DNA from: RUG14219 sp045538535
GTDB taxonomy: Bacteria > Cyanobacteriota > Vampirovibrionia > Gastranaerophilales > Gastranaerophilaceae
Assembly: GCA_045538535.1 (NCBI GenBank)
Contig: JAZSRN010000026.1
Location: forward strand, 35,260 to 99,259
DNA length: 64,000 bases
Direction: 5' to 3'
Shown: one piece after another, positions 26,378 through 34,396 of the stretch
Layout: each line of letters begins with the position of its first letter
Numbering within the stretch: position 1 is the stretch's first letter
Made by a program: the position numbers and the translations under genes
The notes under the pieces: generated by a model
The model's input: the letters and a program-made list of their open reading frames with translations, nothing else
Databases searched by the model: none
Told to the model about the DNA's origin: nothing

Positions 26378-26646
26378 TGGATATAACAAAATTACAAATT
26401 ACACCCATTTTCAAATACAAAGGAATACCTCAAAACAAAGTATCCATTTACATGAAAAATGTAGATGGGCAACAAGCCGGCGAATACATCAAGCAAAGAT
26501 TGTATCTAAAAGAGGAAATACCCCTAACAAATCCGGTCACTAAAGCTCAAGAAACTTGGAATAACGTAGTAGCTAATATTGAAGCGCAACGACGTTACTC
26601 GCAAGTCCAAAATGAAATAGAAACAAAACTCAGCTTATATAGGTAA
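26377..26646 (+). CDS. Small conserved-context protein of unknown function
   Basis: 89 residues, not recognised. The start overlaps the asd stop by one base (TAATG), with GGAG at 8 nt spacing inside asd, so translation is clearly coupled. It is soluble, with no membrane segment or cysteine. The first half looks like beta strands (ITPIFKYKGIPQNKVSIYMKN) and the second a helix (ETWNNVVANIEAQRRYSQV), quoted in short pieces. It lies 3 nt before rfaE2. The tight spacing and codon use like its neighbours argue that it is a real gene. Confidence 0.6.
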   Translation: MDITKLQITPIFKYKGIPQNKVSIYMKNVDGQQAGEYIKQRLYLKEEIPLTNPVTKAQETWNNVVANIEAQRRYSQVQNEIETKLSLYR

Positions 26647-26649
26647 AAA

Positions 26650-27114
26650 ATGTTAATCGAAAGAAAAAATATAAAAAAAATAGTAGACGACTTACACAAA
26701 AACGGAAAAACAGTAGTATGCACAAACGGATGTTTTGACATTTTGCACGTTGGACACGTGCGATATTTACAAAAAACAAAAACCTTTGCGGATTATTCAA
26801 TTGTATTATTAAATTCCGACAAATCGGTTCGCTCCATTAAAGGCCCAACCCGTCCGATTAACAATGAACTCGATAGAGCTGAAATTTTGTCGGCATTATC
26901 TTGTGTAGATTACGTTGTTTTATTTGATGAAGATAGCCCTCGCAATCTATTAGACGAAATAAAACCGGATACTTACACAAAAGGTGCAGATTATACAATG
27001 GAAACATTGCCGGAAGCAGATATCATGATAAAAAACGGCACGAAGGTTGAATTTATCACATTTGTTGAAGGCAAATCGACAACAAATACCATAAACAAAA
27101 TGAAATCTAACTAA
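26650..27114 (+). CDS. rfaE2: D-glycero-beta-D-manno-heptose 1-phosphate adenylyltransferase (RfaE2-type)
   Basis: 154 residues, a stand-alone cytidylyltransferase-fold domain. TNGCFDILHVGHVRYL holds the HxGH nucleotide motif. LNSDKSVRSIKGPTRPINN and the ISTEKTT-like motif (here VEGKSTTNTI) follow. It equals the C-terminal half of HldE and activates heptose-1-phosphate to ADP-heptose for LPS inner core or other heptosides. The kinase half and the epimerase are not in the window. It belongs to the run dapB-asd-orf-rfaE2-YkgJ-dxs-like. Two GT9 (heptosyltransferase-fold) genes lie at 29445 and 34397. Confidence 0.9.
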   Translation: MLIERKNIKKIVDDLHKNGKTVVCTNGCFDILHVGHVRYLQKTKTFADYSIVLLNSDKSVRSIKGPTRPINNELDRAEILSALSCVDYVVLFDEDSPRNLLDEIKPDTYTKGADYTMETLPEADIMIKNGTKVEFITFVEGKSTTNTINKMKSN

Positions 27115-27127
27115 GGATTTATTAAAT

Positions 27128-27688
27128 ATGGAAAATTATGAGAAATTCCTCAATATTCTTACTGAAGATTTAGATAAAATGTTCAAACATCAAAAAGAAC
27201 ACATTTGTTGCAAAGAAGGATGCTCATATTGTTGTGAACGAGGTAATTTCCCATTTTCGCAATTGGAATTCGATTATTTAATGCTTGGATTTGACAACTT
27301 GCCTCCAAACATTCAAAAAGAAATTCGACAAAATATTCAACAAATAAAAACTCAAAATTTAAAATCTTATACTTGCCCATTTTTAATAAACAAAAAATGT
27401 TCGCTATATAACCACAGAGGCCTAATTTGTAGAACTTTTGGCCTTTTAATTAAAGATTTCGAAGGTACTATGACAATCCCTTTTTGTGCAGGGATGGGTT
27501 TGAATTATTCAAAATTTTATGATACAAATAAAGCGAACATAACCAACGAACTTTTACAATCCGTTCCATACAAAACACCCCCGAAAATGTTTAATATCGG
27601 ATTAAATAATATTATGTCATTGGACTTGGTAAAAGATTTTGGACTTGAATTTGGAGAGGTAAAAAGATTGATAGATTGGTTTGAATAA
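27128..27688 (+). CDS. YkgJ-family cysteine-cluster protein
   Basis: 186 residues. The cysteine-rich core reads CCKEGCSYCCERGNFPFS, then CPFLINKKCSLYNHRGLICR, matching the YkgJ/CxxCxxCC putative zinc- or iron-chelating family (Fli-B-like 'CxxxCCxx...C...C.IY..RP..CR'). The function of the family is unknown; it is cytoplasmic. The start lies 13 nt after rfaE2 with AAGGA upstream, and the gene ends 13 nt before the dxs-like gene, in the same operon. Confidence 0.83.
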   Translation: MENYEKFLNILTEDLDKMFKHQKEHICCKEGCSYCCERGNFPFSQLEFDYLMLGFDNLPPNIQKEIRQNIQQIKTQNLKSYTCPFLINKKCSLYNHRGLICRTFGLLIKDFEGTMTIPFCAGMGLNYSKFYDTNKANITNELLQSVPYKTPPKMFNIGLNNIMSLDLVKDFGLEFGEVKRLIDWFE

Positions 27689-27701
27689 GGAGAGATGAAA
27701 A

Positions 27702-29450
27702 ATGTTAGAGAATGTAAATACACTTGCCGATTTGAAAAAGTTAAATTTTGAACAAATGGAAAATTTAGCCAATGAAATACGAGAGCTTTTAATTAAAAAA
27801 GTTGATACCATAGGGGGCCACATGGGTCCAAATTTAGGTTTCGTAGAACCAACCATCGCAATGCATTATGTTTTCAATTCACCATACGACAAATTTGTTT
27901 TTGATGTTTCTCATCAATGTTATACTCACAAAATTTTAACGGGACGCAAGGACGGATTTACCGACTCAGACAATTATTTAAAATATTCCGGCTATACTTG
28001 TCCACAAGAAAGCGAACACGATATGTTTGTTGTTGGCCACACATCAACCTCTATATCTTTAGCTACAGGGTTGGCTAAAGGTCGAGACTTAAACAAATCA
28101 GATGGCAATATAATAGCAGTTATCGGCGATGGTTCACTATCTGGAGGAGAAGCATACGAAGGATTAAATAACGCCGCGATTCTCAATAGCAACATTATTA
28201 TCGTTATAAACGATAACGAAATGTCTATTGCCGAAAACTTTGGCGGTTTATACTCAAATTTAAAACTGCTAAGAGACACCAACGGAAATGCCGAAAATAA
28301 TATCTTTAAAGCTCTCGGATTTGAATATCATTACGTTGAAAACGGCAACAATATCTCTGATTTGGTAGATATATTCACAAAAGTAAAAGACATAAAAAAA
28401 CCGGTTGTTGTACATCTTCATACCCTTAAAGGAAAAGGATTACAAATTGCAGAAAACAATAAAGAAATGTTTCATTGGATTTTGCCTGGAACCGTAAATA
28501 ATGCATCTAATCAGCCATCAACCATTACCGAAACATACAATTTAATCACTACCGATTATCTTTTAAGAAAGAAACACGAAGGACAGCCAATCCTTGCGGT
28601 CACTGCCGGAACCCCCGGAGCGGTAGGATTTACCCCACGTTTCAGAGAATTAATGGATAATAATTATTGCGATGTAGGAATTGCCGAGGAACACGCAATG
28701 GGATTTATTTCAGGTGCGGCAAAAAACGGGGCAAAACCGGTATTTTCTGTACTTAGTTCTTTTGTTCAAAGAACTTATGACCAAATCTCTCAAGATTTAG
28801 CATTGAACAATTCGCCAGCTACGGTTTTGGTCAATTGGGGCGGAATTTCTCCGGCAGATATGACACATTTAGGTTCATTTGATATCCCATTAATCAGCAA
28901 CATTCCTAATATTGTATACCTTGCGCCAACTTGTAAAGAAGAATACCTCAAGATGTTGGATTGGGCGACAGAACAAAACAAACATACTGTATTTATCAGA
29001 GTACCATTCTGCGATGTTATTTCTTCGGGAATTGAAGACACAACTGATTACTCAGTGTTAAACAAATATCAAATCAGCACTAAAGGCAATAAAATTGCGA
29101 TAATAGCCGTTGGCACATTCTTTGAACTTGGAAAAGAAGTTAGAAATGAAATAAAAAACAAACTAAATATTGACGCCACACTAATCAATCCTAAATTCAT
29201 ATCTGGATTGGATGAAGAATTACTTGAAAAATTAAAAGATGAACATCAACTTATAATAACATTAGAAAGCGGAATTTTAGACGGTGGTTTTGGTCAAAAA
29301 ATCGCAAGTTATTACGGAAATTCCGACATAAAAGTCCTAAATTTTGGCGCCAAAAAAGAATTTACGGACAGAATACCGCTCGATGAACTTTATCAACGTT
29401 ATCATCTTACAAAAGAGTTAATTATAGATGATATAAAAACTTGCTTATAA
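27702..29450 (+). CDS. 1-Deoxy-D-xylulose-5-phosphate synthase-like transketolase
   Basis: 582 residues, about 40 shorter than classical Dxs. The thiamine-diphosphate site is intact: GGHMGPNLG, the histidine-bearing DVSHQCYTHKILTGR, GDGSLSGGEAYEGLN, GIAEEHAMGF with the catalytic glutamate, and VQRTYDQISQDL. It differs from typical Dxs in the segment after residue 85 (SGYTCPQESEHDMF in place of a GFPK-type loop) and lacks part of the N-terminal domain. It may be the sole DXP synthase of the MEP isoprenoid pathway or a paralogue with another acceptor. The start has AAGGAGAG. Its TAA abuts the TAA of the convergent GT9 gene. Confidence 0.8.
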   Translation: MLENVNTLADLKKLNFEQMENLANEIRELLIKKVDTIGGHMGPNLGFVEPTIAMHYVFNSPYDKFVFDVSHQCYTHKILTGRKDGFTDSDNYLKYSGYTCPQESEHDMFVVGHTSTSISLATGLAKGRDLNKSDGNIIAVIGDGSLSGGEAYEGLNNAAILNSNIIIVINDNEMSIAENFGGLYSNLKLLRDTNGNAENNIFKALGFEYHYVENGNNISDLVDIFTKVKDIKKPVVVHLHTLKGKGLQIAENNKEMFHWILPGTVNNASNQPSTITETYNLITTDYLLRKKHEGQPILAVTAGTPGAVGFTPRFRELMDNNYCDVGIAEEHAMGFISGAAKNGAKPVFSVLSSFVQRTYDQISQDLALNNSPATVLVNWGGISPADMTHLGSFDIPLISNIPNIVYLAPTCKEEYLKMLDWATEQNKHTVFIRVPFCDVISSGIEDTTDYSVLNKYQISTKGNKIAIIAVGTFFELGKEVRNEIKNKLNIDATLINPKFISGLDEELLEKLKDEHQLIITLESGILDGGFGQKIASYYGNSDIKVLNFGAKKEFTDRIPLDELYQRYHLTKELIIDDIKTCL

Positions 29451-30398
29451 TTTATCGGCAAAAAGATTTTCTATAGCAGTAACGATGTTGTTACTGCTTT
29501 TTTCATTTAACAATTTACAATTATAAATTTTCTCATTAGGAACATACGATTTTGTATCTTCGGTATAAAAAAGAGCCAAAGTTGGAGTATTTAGCGCACA
29601 CGAAAGATGTAACAAACCGGTATCTACACTTACAACGCATTGTGATTTTTTTAACACTGCCGCAGATTCAACAATAGTAGTTTTATCAGTTAAATCAATT
29701 AAATTTTGAAAATTTTCTTTTCTAATTAATTGAGAAAGCTCTTGCGAAATTTTTCCTTTACCTAGCAAAACTATTTTCCTATTATTCAATTTGCGCACAA
29801 TATCAATTACAGTCTCAAAAGGCATGTCCTTTTCTCTGCGTGAACTTATTGGACAAAGGGTTATATAATCATTTGGAAGATTTTGCAAAACTTCAGTTTC
29901 CAATTCCGGCACATTATATTGTATTGGATAATTTACCACTTGCGCACGAGTAATCCCGGAAAGAAGACTGTTAAACTCCTCTTGTGTTTGACCGTAACTA
30001 TATTGAATTTTATATTTACTTTTGATTAAAAACTTCGCAAAACCTTTACGTTTTGGCGCAAGAATATATTTCGCTCCAAGGAGTTTTGCCAGTATCATTG
30101 GTCTATCCATACCATAAATCGGAAAGGCCGCAAATATTTTTTTATACGGAAAATCCTTGATGAATTTGAACATTTTACCCGCACCATGATGTAATCCATG
30201 TCTATCCCATACAATTACATCATCAACACCTTCTTGATATTTTGCAACATCGACAAACGCCGGAGAAGTCAACATTACAACCAAAGATTCCGGATAAATC
30301 GTTTTAATATTTTTTATCAATGAATTTGTAAGCAAAATATCACCGATAAAATATGAATTTATTATTACGAAAACTTTTTTGTCATTCTGCTTGAACAT
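29445..30398 (-). CDS. Glycosyltransferase family 9 (heptosyltransferase-like)
   Basis: 317 residues, GT-B fold. The N-terminal domain starts VFVIINSYFIGDILLTNSLI (GDxLLT-type motif). The C-terminal domain has PSRREKDMPFETVIDI-type substrate contacts (CPISSRREKDM), VLLGKGKISQ, DLTDKTTIVESAAVL and CVVSVDTGLLHLSCALN, the conserved D-T/S-G-x-x-H-L nucleotide-sugar motif. It probably transfers heptose from ADP-heptose to lipid A core or another surface glycan. The ATG has AAGGG upstream. It ends tail to tail with the dxs-like gene in a shared TTATAA. Confidence 0.87.
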   Translation of the reverse strand: MFKQNDKKVFVIINSYFIGDILLTNSLIKNIKTIYPESLVVMLTSPAFVDVAKYQEGVDDVIVWDRHGLHHGAGKMFKFIKDFPYKKIFAAFPIYGMDRPMILAKLLGAKYILAPKRKGFAKFLIKSKYKIQYSYGQTQEEFNSLLSGITRAQVVNYPIQYNVPELETEVLQNLPNDYITLCPISSRREKDMPFETVIDIVRKLNNRKIVLLGKGKISQELSQLIRKENFQNLIDLTDKTTIVESAAVLKKSQCVVSVDTGLLHLSCALNTPTLALFYTEDTKSYVPNEKIYNCKLLNEKSSNNIVTAIENLFADKL

Positions 30399-30428
30399 TT
30401 AAAAACCCTTATTTTAAACATAAGAAAA

Positions 30429-31106
30429 TTATATTTGCATATATTTTAGATGAGAACTAATTGCAAAATCCGCTCCGGTACACTCTCTTATGTCATCGAT
30501 AGAAAACATCGGATTAATTTCAGTTAACAATAACCCTTTATTAGTAACTTCAAAAACACAACGCTCAGTAATAATCAAATCAACTTCTCGATAAGCAGTA
30601 AGAGGCAACGTACATTTTTCAACGATTTTTTTCTCCCCTTTTGAGGTATGTTCCATAGCTATAATTACTTTTTTAGATCCAACAATCAAATCCATTGCTC
30701 CCCCCATACCAGGAGCAAATTTATTAGGAATAAGCCAATTCGCCATACTGCCTTCGGCATCAACTTGCAATGACCCCAAAACTACAGCATCAATATGCCC
30801 GCCTCGCATCATTGTAAAAGCCATTTGTGAATCATAAAAACAAGCGCCTTCTCTTGCTTCTACACAGATACCACCTGCATTTATAATTCTTTCATCTTTA
30901 TTTTCTTCCGTAGAATATTTAGAAACACCCAAAAAGCCGTTTTCAGATTGAAACATAATATGTAATTCTTCCGGAACGTAATTGGCAACTTCGGTCGGCA
31001 ACCCGATACCCAAAGTTACAACATCTCCGGCCTTAAATTCTTGAGCAGCCCTTCTACCAACAATCTCTTTAATTTTTGCTTTTGATAATTCTTTAGTTAA
31101 TTCCAT
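30429..31106 (-). CDS. 3-oxoacid/acetate CoA-transferase subunit B (AtoA/ScoB-type)
   Basis: 225 residues. VTLGIGLPTEVANYVP and SENGFLGV, carrying the catalytic glutamate that forms the CoA thioester, are typical of the beta subunit of family I CoA-transferases. AGGGIC and MAFTMMRGGHIDAVVLG match further. It moves CoA between acyl-CoA and acetate or acetoacetate. The start overlaps the alpha-subunit gene by 14 nt with AAGGA upstream, so the subunits are made together. Substrate (acetoacetate, butyrate or succinate) cannot be told from sequence. Confidence 0.93.
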   Translation of the reverse strand: MELTKELSKAKIKEIVGRRAAQEFKAGDVVTLGIGLPTEVANYVPEELHIMFQSENGFLGVSKYSTEENKDERIINAGGICVEAREGACFYDSQMAFTMMRGGHIDAVVLGSLQVDAEGSMANWLIPNKFAPGMGGAMDLIVGSKKVIIAMEHTSKGEKKIVEKCTLPLTAYREVDLIITERCVFEVTNKGLLLTEINPMFSIDDIRECTGADFAISSHLKYMQI

Positions 31107-31755
31107 TTTTGTTATCCTTTATAACAATATAATCAACAAACAACCCCGGTACCACCACTTCATTTGGGTCAAGACAATCAACAAGTTCATCGGCTTGAAC
31201 AACAACCGTATTTGCAGCCGTAGCCATTACCGGATTAACATTTCTGGTTGTACCATAATATGAAATATTGCCAAACTTATCGACTTTTGTACCATAAATC
31301 AGCGCAACATCTGCCCCTAGAGGTTTTTCAAAAATAAATTTCTTTCCGTCAATTTCCATTGTTTCTTTTTTGCGTTCAATTATTGTTCCAACACCGGTTT
31401 GAGTTAAAATCCCACCTAAACCGGCACCTTTTGCTCTTATTTTCTCCACGAAGGTACCCATCGGGACAAACTCAACTTCTAACTCGCCGGCATACATTTG
31501 TTTTCCGGATTCTGGGTTAGTTCCAATATGCGTAGTGATAACCTTTTTAACTTGTTTATTAACAATTAATTTACCTTTATCTGTATTAGGGTAAGAAGTA
31601 TCATTAACAACCAGAGTCAAATTACGCTTATTTTGGGCAACGAGTTCATCAACAAGCTCATCGGGAACTCCGCAACTTAAGAACCCGCCTATCATAACCT
31701 TTGAACCATCTTTTATCAACTTAATGGCTTCTTTTGCTGAAACTATTTTCTTCAT
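31093..31755 (-). CDS. 3-oxoacid/acetate CoA-transferase subunit A (AtoD/ScoA-type)
   Basis: 220 residues. SAKEAIKLIKDGSKVMIGGF with the GGFxxCGVP motif (GGFLSCGVPDELVDEL) and VPMGTFVEKIRAKGAGLGG are typical of the alpha subunit. The protein pairs with the product of the overlapping downstream gene. In a fermenting anaerobe it would serve short-chain fatty acid metabolism. AGGA lies before the ATG. The gene is 55 nt upstream (in map terms left) of the ferredoxin-nitroreductase gene on the same strand. Confidence 0.93.
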   Translation of the reverse strand: MKKIVSAKEAIKLIKDGSKVMIGGFLSCGVPDELVDELVAQNKRNLTLVVNDTSYPNTDKGKLIVNKQVKKVITTHIGTNPESGKQMYAGELEVEFVPMGTFVEKIRAKGAGLGGILTQTGVGTIIERKKETMEIDGKKFIFEKPLGADVALIYGTKVDKFGNISYYGTTRNVNPVMATAANTVVVQADELVDCLDPNEVVVPGLFVDYIVIKDNKNGIN

Positions 31756-31810
31756 AAATTTTTATATCCTATTATATTAATTCTAGCATAAAGTCCTATT
31801 TCTAGGTATT

Positions 31811-32677
31811 TTAAAACATTCTTTTGATTTTTTCAATCAATGAAAGCTTTAATTCATCACCGTCTTTAACCGAAACAATTGGAACTTCTTCCGGTTGAAC
31901 TGTTCTGGAATATTGATGTTGAGGCTTGCCAAACAACATTACATAACCTACTTTATGGGTGTTTGGAATTTCAAACTGTCCTAATAATTCCGGCAAAAGA
32001 TTTAAAGCCCAAAATACCAAACCGCACCAACAAGTGCCAAGACCTAACGACTGCGCATAAAGTTCAAAATAACTCAATGCAATTGTAGGATCAACATCTT
32101 TACAAGGTGCATTTTTTGGAACCGAAACAATAACCATGTGAGGTGCAGTTCTAAATAAAACATCTTCACCTTGCTCAAACGCATTTAAAAAACGTCCAAA
32201 TTTTCTAGCTACTGATTTTATTATTTTATTAGATATTGCATCAAGAATTTTCTTATTAATTCTGTTCCTAAAATTATTCATAACTTCAATATCATCAATA
32301 ATTGCAAAATGTAATCCATGATTATTACATCCAGTAGGAGTATATTTTAGCATATCTTTTAATTTTTGCATTGTTTCTGCATCAACATTTTCTTGTTTAT
32401 ATGAACGAAAACTTCTGCGTGATTGAATTAAATTTAACAAATCATCAGGGTTAACGCCATTTCGAACCGGACTTGAATTTTCCGGATTTTTAGCGCAAAC
32501 AGATAAAGCGCCCGTCGGACAAATTGCAAGACAATGTTGACATTTAAAACATCTTTTTTCACCATTTGGAGCAACTTGTGGATAACCGTCTTTGTCAAAA
32601 TTAAGCGCTTTTACACTACAATCATTTACACACAATCCGCATTTTACACATTTTTCTTTATCAACAAAAAAATTCAT
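31811..32677 (-). CDS. 2[4Fe-4S] ferredoxin fused to nitroreductase-family flavoprotein
   Basis: 288 residues from the ATG at 32677, which has AAGGAGAAGATT before it; the open frame extends 54 codons further but without such a signal and across the promoter zone. Two ferredoxin motifs, C10-x2-C13-x2-C16-x3-C20 and C43-x2-C46-x2-C49-x3-C53, precede an FMN-dependent nitroreductase domain (about 85-275; SRRSFRSYKQENVD, TGCNNHGLHFAI, GLGTCWCGL). Such fusions are common in anaerobes and probably take electrons from reduced ferredoxin. The natural substrate is unknown. Confidence 0.92.
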   Translation of the reverse strand: MNFFVDKEKCVKCGLCVNDCSVKALNFDKDGYPQVAPNGEKRCFKCQHCLAICPTGALSVCAKNPENSSPVRNGVNPDDLLNLIQSRRSFRSYKQENVDAETMQKLKDMLKYTPTGCNNHGLHFAIIDDIEVMNNFRNRINKKILDAISNKIIKSVARKFGRFLNAFEQGEDVLFRTAPHMVIVSVPKNAPCKDVDPTIALSYFELYAQSLGLGTCWCGLVFWALNLLPELLGQFEIPNTHKVGYVMLFGKPQHQYSRTVQPEEVPIVSVKDGDELKLSLIEKIKRMF

Positions 32678-32732
32678 AATCTTCTCCTTATTCAAATTTT
32701 GTACTATAATTTTATTATAAAAGGATACAATT

Positions 32733-33176
32733 ATGCAACAAGTTGAAACAAAATCGGTACAAAAAGCAAGAAATTTATTCAAAGAAGGCCGTAACTGTGC
32801 ACAATCAGTGTTTTGTGCATTTTGCGAGGAATACGGCATTGATTTTGAAACGGGCTTAAAATTATCATCATCATTCGGTGGGGGAATGGGGAAACTCCGA
32901 GAAGTTTGTGGTGCGGTATCTGCGATGTTTATGATAGCCGGTTTAAAACAAGGTTATATATCAAAAGATGATATAGAAGAAAAAACTCAACATTATAAAT
33001 TAATCCAAGAGCTTGCCGGAAAATTCAAAGAAGAAAACGGCTCGATTATTTGTCGCGAATTATTAGGCGTAGAAAGCGATGGTTTTGTCCCGCAAAAACG
33101 TGATGAAAAATACTACAAAACTCGTCCTTGTGAAGAATATGTTGCCAGCGCCGCTAGATTGATTAATAAGTTGTAA
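32733..33176 (+). CDS. C_GCAxxG_C_C family redox protein
   Basis: 147 residues. C22 and C28/C31 near the N-terminus, then GGGMGKLREVCGAVSA (49-64) as the family's GxxG-x-CGAxS core with C59, a cysteine in IICRELLG and one in RPCEEYVA near the end. This arrangement defines the C_GCAxxG_C_C family (PF09719), thought to be redox active. It is divergent from the ferredoxin-nitroreductase gene, which fits a shared redox theme. AAGGA lies before the start, and TATAAT at 32705-32710 is a possible -10. Confidence 0.9.
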   Translation: MQQVETKSVQKARNLFKEGRNCAQSVFCAFCEEYGIDFETGLKLSSSFGGGMGKLREVCGAVSAMFMIAGLKQGYISKDDIEEKTQHYKLIQELAGKFKEENGSIICRELLGVESDGFVPQKRDEKYYKTRPCEEYVASAARLINKL

Positions 33177-33196
33177 AATACTTGAGCAAAAACTTG

Positions 33197-33415
33197 CTAT
33201 TCAAAATCGAACAAATTATGAGGATGAATATTTAATGCATTAGAAAATCTATTTATACTTTTTAATGTCAAATTACATTTTCCACATTCTATTTCACTTA
33301 TTCTATGTTCTGAAATATTAACCATTTCACCCAATTGTGCTTGAGTAAGGCCACACTTAATTCTGAACATCTTTATTTTAAAACCAAATTCACTAAGAAA
33401 CTCGTCATCTAACAT
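33197..33415 (-). CDS. Small XRE-family (Cro/C1-type) transcriptional regulator
   Basis: 72 residues, a single helix-turn-helix domain: IKMFRIKCGLTQAQLGEMV, then SEHRISEIECGKCNLTL, LKSINRFSNALNI. It is divergent from the prepilin gene. The 87-nt gap contains a 34-bp perfect inverted repeat overlapping the prepilin promoter, so it is a good candidate for a repressor of that gene and of itself. No extra ligand-binding domain is present; the signal is unknown. The Shine-Dalgarno is poor. Confidence 0.85.
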   Translation of the reverse strand: MLDDEFLSEFGFKIKMFRIKCGLTQAQLGEMVNISEHRISEIECGKCNLTLKSINRFSNALNIHPHNLFDFE

Positions 33416-33438
33416 ATAATTATGTTATCAATATTATA

Positions 33439-33467
33439 TTGACAAATAAATTACAATATATTATTAT
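33439..33467 (+). promoter_or_regulatory. Promoter of the prepilin gene
   Basis: Consensus TTGACA (33439-33444), a 17-nt spacer and TATTAT (33462-33467). The start site would lie near 33474, inside the inverted repeat at 33453-33486 and about 29 nt before the ATG at 33503. Confidence 0.65.
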
Positions 33468-33486
33468 ATATATTATAATATATTGT
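33453..33486. promoter_or_regulatory. Candidate operator: 34-bp perfect inverted repeat
   Basis: ACAATATATTAT (33453-33464) and its exact reverse complement ATAATATATTGT (33475-33486) flank 10 bp of TA-rich sequence. The repeat covers the -10 element and the expected start site of the prepilin gene and lies between it and the divergent XRE regulator. Because the region is nearly all A/T, a chance palindrome is more likely than in average DNA, but 12-bp arms with C/G at the ends are still notable. Confidence 0.5.
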
Positions 33487-33502
33487 AATGGAGGAATATA
33501 TA

Positions 33503-34186
33503 ATGACTAAGCACGAAAAAAACGGATTTACATTAGCAGAAGTACTAATTACACTCGGCATAATTGGCATTATAGCTGCGTTAACACTACCAAACTTAAT
33601 TGCAAACCATAGAGAACAAGTTACAATAAATAAGCTTAAAAAATTTTACTCCGTAATGTCTCAAGCCTATTGGCGCATAGTAGAAAAACAAGGCTCAACG
33701 TACTCAAACTGGGAACTCGGTGAAACCCTACCAGAACAAGCCGAATCTATGGCTAATTATTTCAAAGAATATTTATTAGTCTCAAAAGATTGTGGTTTCG
33801 AGGCTGGCTGTTTTATTGATGCTAATTACAAATTAGCAAACGGAGGACTTAGTATAAACTTTCTTAAAGGTCCAATACGATATATGATAATATTAAATGA
33901 CGGCAGTGCTATTGCATTTTATAAAAATGTTATCTATTACGACACAAATGGTACGACACAACCAAATCAATTCGGCAGAGATATTTTTCAAATAAATATA
34001 TCTGATAGATATGGGATCCATGCATCCACAGCAGATGGCCAATCCAGCACTGCAGACAAAACCCCTCTCGAAAAGTGCTTGATTCATGGCTATAATTGTG
34101 CGTCTTGGGTATTAACATACGGGAATCTTGACTATCTTCACTGTCCTGAAAAGTTAGAATGGGGCAAAGTCACAAAATGTAAATAA
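33503..34186 (+). CDS. Type IV prepilin / pseudopilin with class III leader
   Basis: 227 residues from the ATG at 33503, chosen because GGAGG lies 8 nt before it. The leader MTKHEKNG is cut before F by prepilin peptidase, giving F-T-L-A-E5 followed by a hydrophobic helix (VLITLGIIGIIAALTLPNLI), with the glutamate at mature position 5. The C-terminal globular domain contains cysteines at several places (DCGFEAGCF, KCLIHGYNC, HCPEKLEW), suggesting disulfides. It is probably a minor pilin or secretion pseudopilin exported to the envelope. The likely peptidase PilD is encoded at 41538-42530. It ends 1 nt from the convergent yidD. Confidence 0.9.
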   Translation: MTKHEKNGFTLAEVLITLGIIGIIAALTLPNLIANHREQVTINKLKKFYSVMSQAYWRIVEKQGSTYSNWELGETLPEQAESMANYFKEYLLVSKDCGFEAGCFIDANYKLANGGLSINFLKGPIRYMIILNDGSAIAFYKNVIYYDTNGTTQPNQFGRDIFQINISDRYGIHASTADGQSSTADKTPLEKCLIHGYNCASWVLTYGNLDYLHCPEKLEWGKVTKCK

Positions 34187-34187
34187 A

Positions 34188-34394
34188 CTAAGGCACAGGG
34201 TCATATCCACCATCATTCCCCGGATGGCAACGGCAGATACGTTTCAACCCGAGCCAACAACCTTTTAGCACACCGTATTTTTCAATCGCCTCTTTTGTAT
34301 ACTGAGAGCAAGTCGGATAAAATCTGCAAACCTTAGGCGTAAATTTTGAAAAATATTGATATATAGAAATCAAAAAAAGTGCTATCTTTTTCAT
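34188..34394 (-). CDS. yidD: Membrane protein insertion efficiency factor YidD
   Basis: 68 residues. LISIYQYFSKFTPKVCRFYPTCSQY, then EAIEKYGVLKGCWLGLKRICRCHP and GGYDPVP match YidD (quoted in short parts: CRFYPTCSQY, RICRCHP, GGYDPVP). It has an amphipathic N-terminal helix at the membrane and assists YidC. It usually sits in the rpmH-rnpA-yidD-yidC cluster; here it is detached from it and follows a GT9 gene after 2 nt. Confidence 0.95.
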   Translation of the reverse strand: MKKIALFLISIYQYFSKFTPKVCRFYPTCSQYTKEAIEKYGVLKGCWLGLKRICRCHPGNDGGYDPVP

Positions 34395-34396
34395 AA

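Noticed and set aside
32678..32839. 54-codon N-terminal extension of the ferredoxin-nitroreductase
   Set aside because: The extension crosses the divergent promoter and part of the next gene; the ATG at 32677 has a strong AAGGAG.
33180..33197. AGCAA-AAAC-TTGCT hairpin after the C_GCAxxG gene
   Set aside because: The stem is only 5 bp and has no T run, so it is not a convincing terminator.
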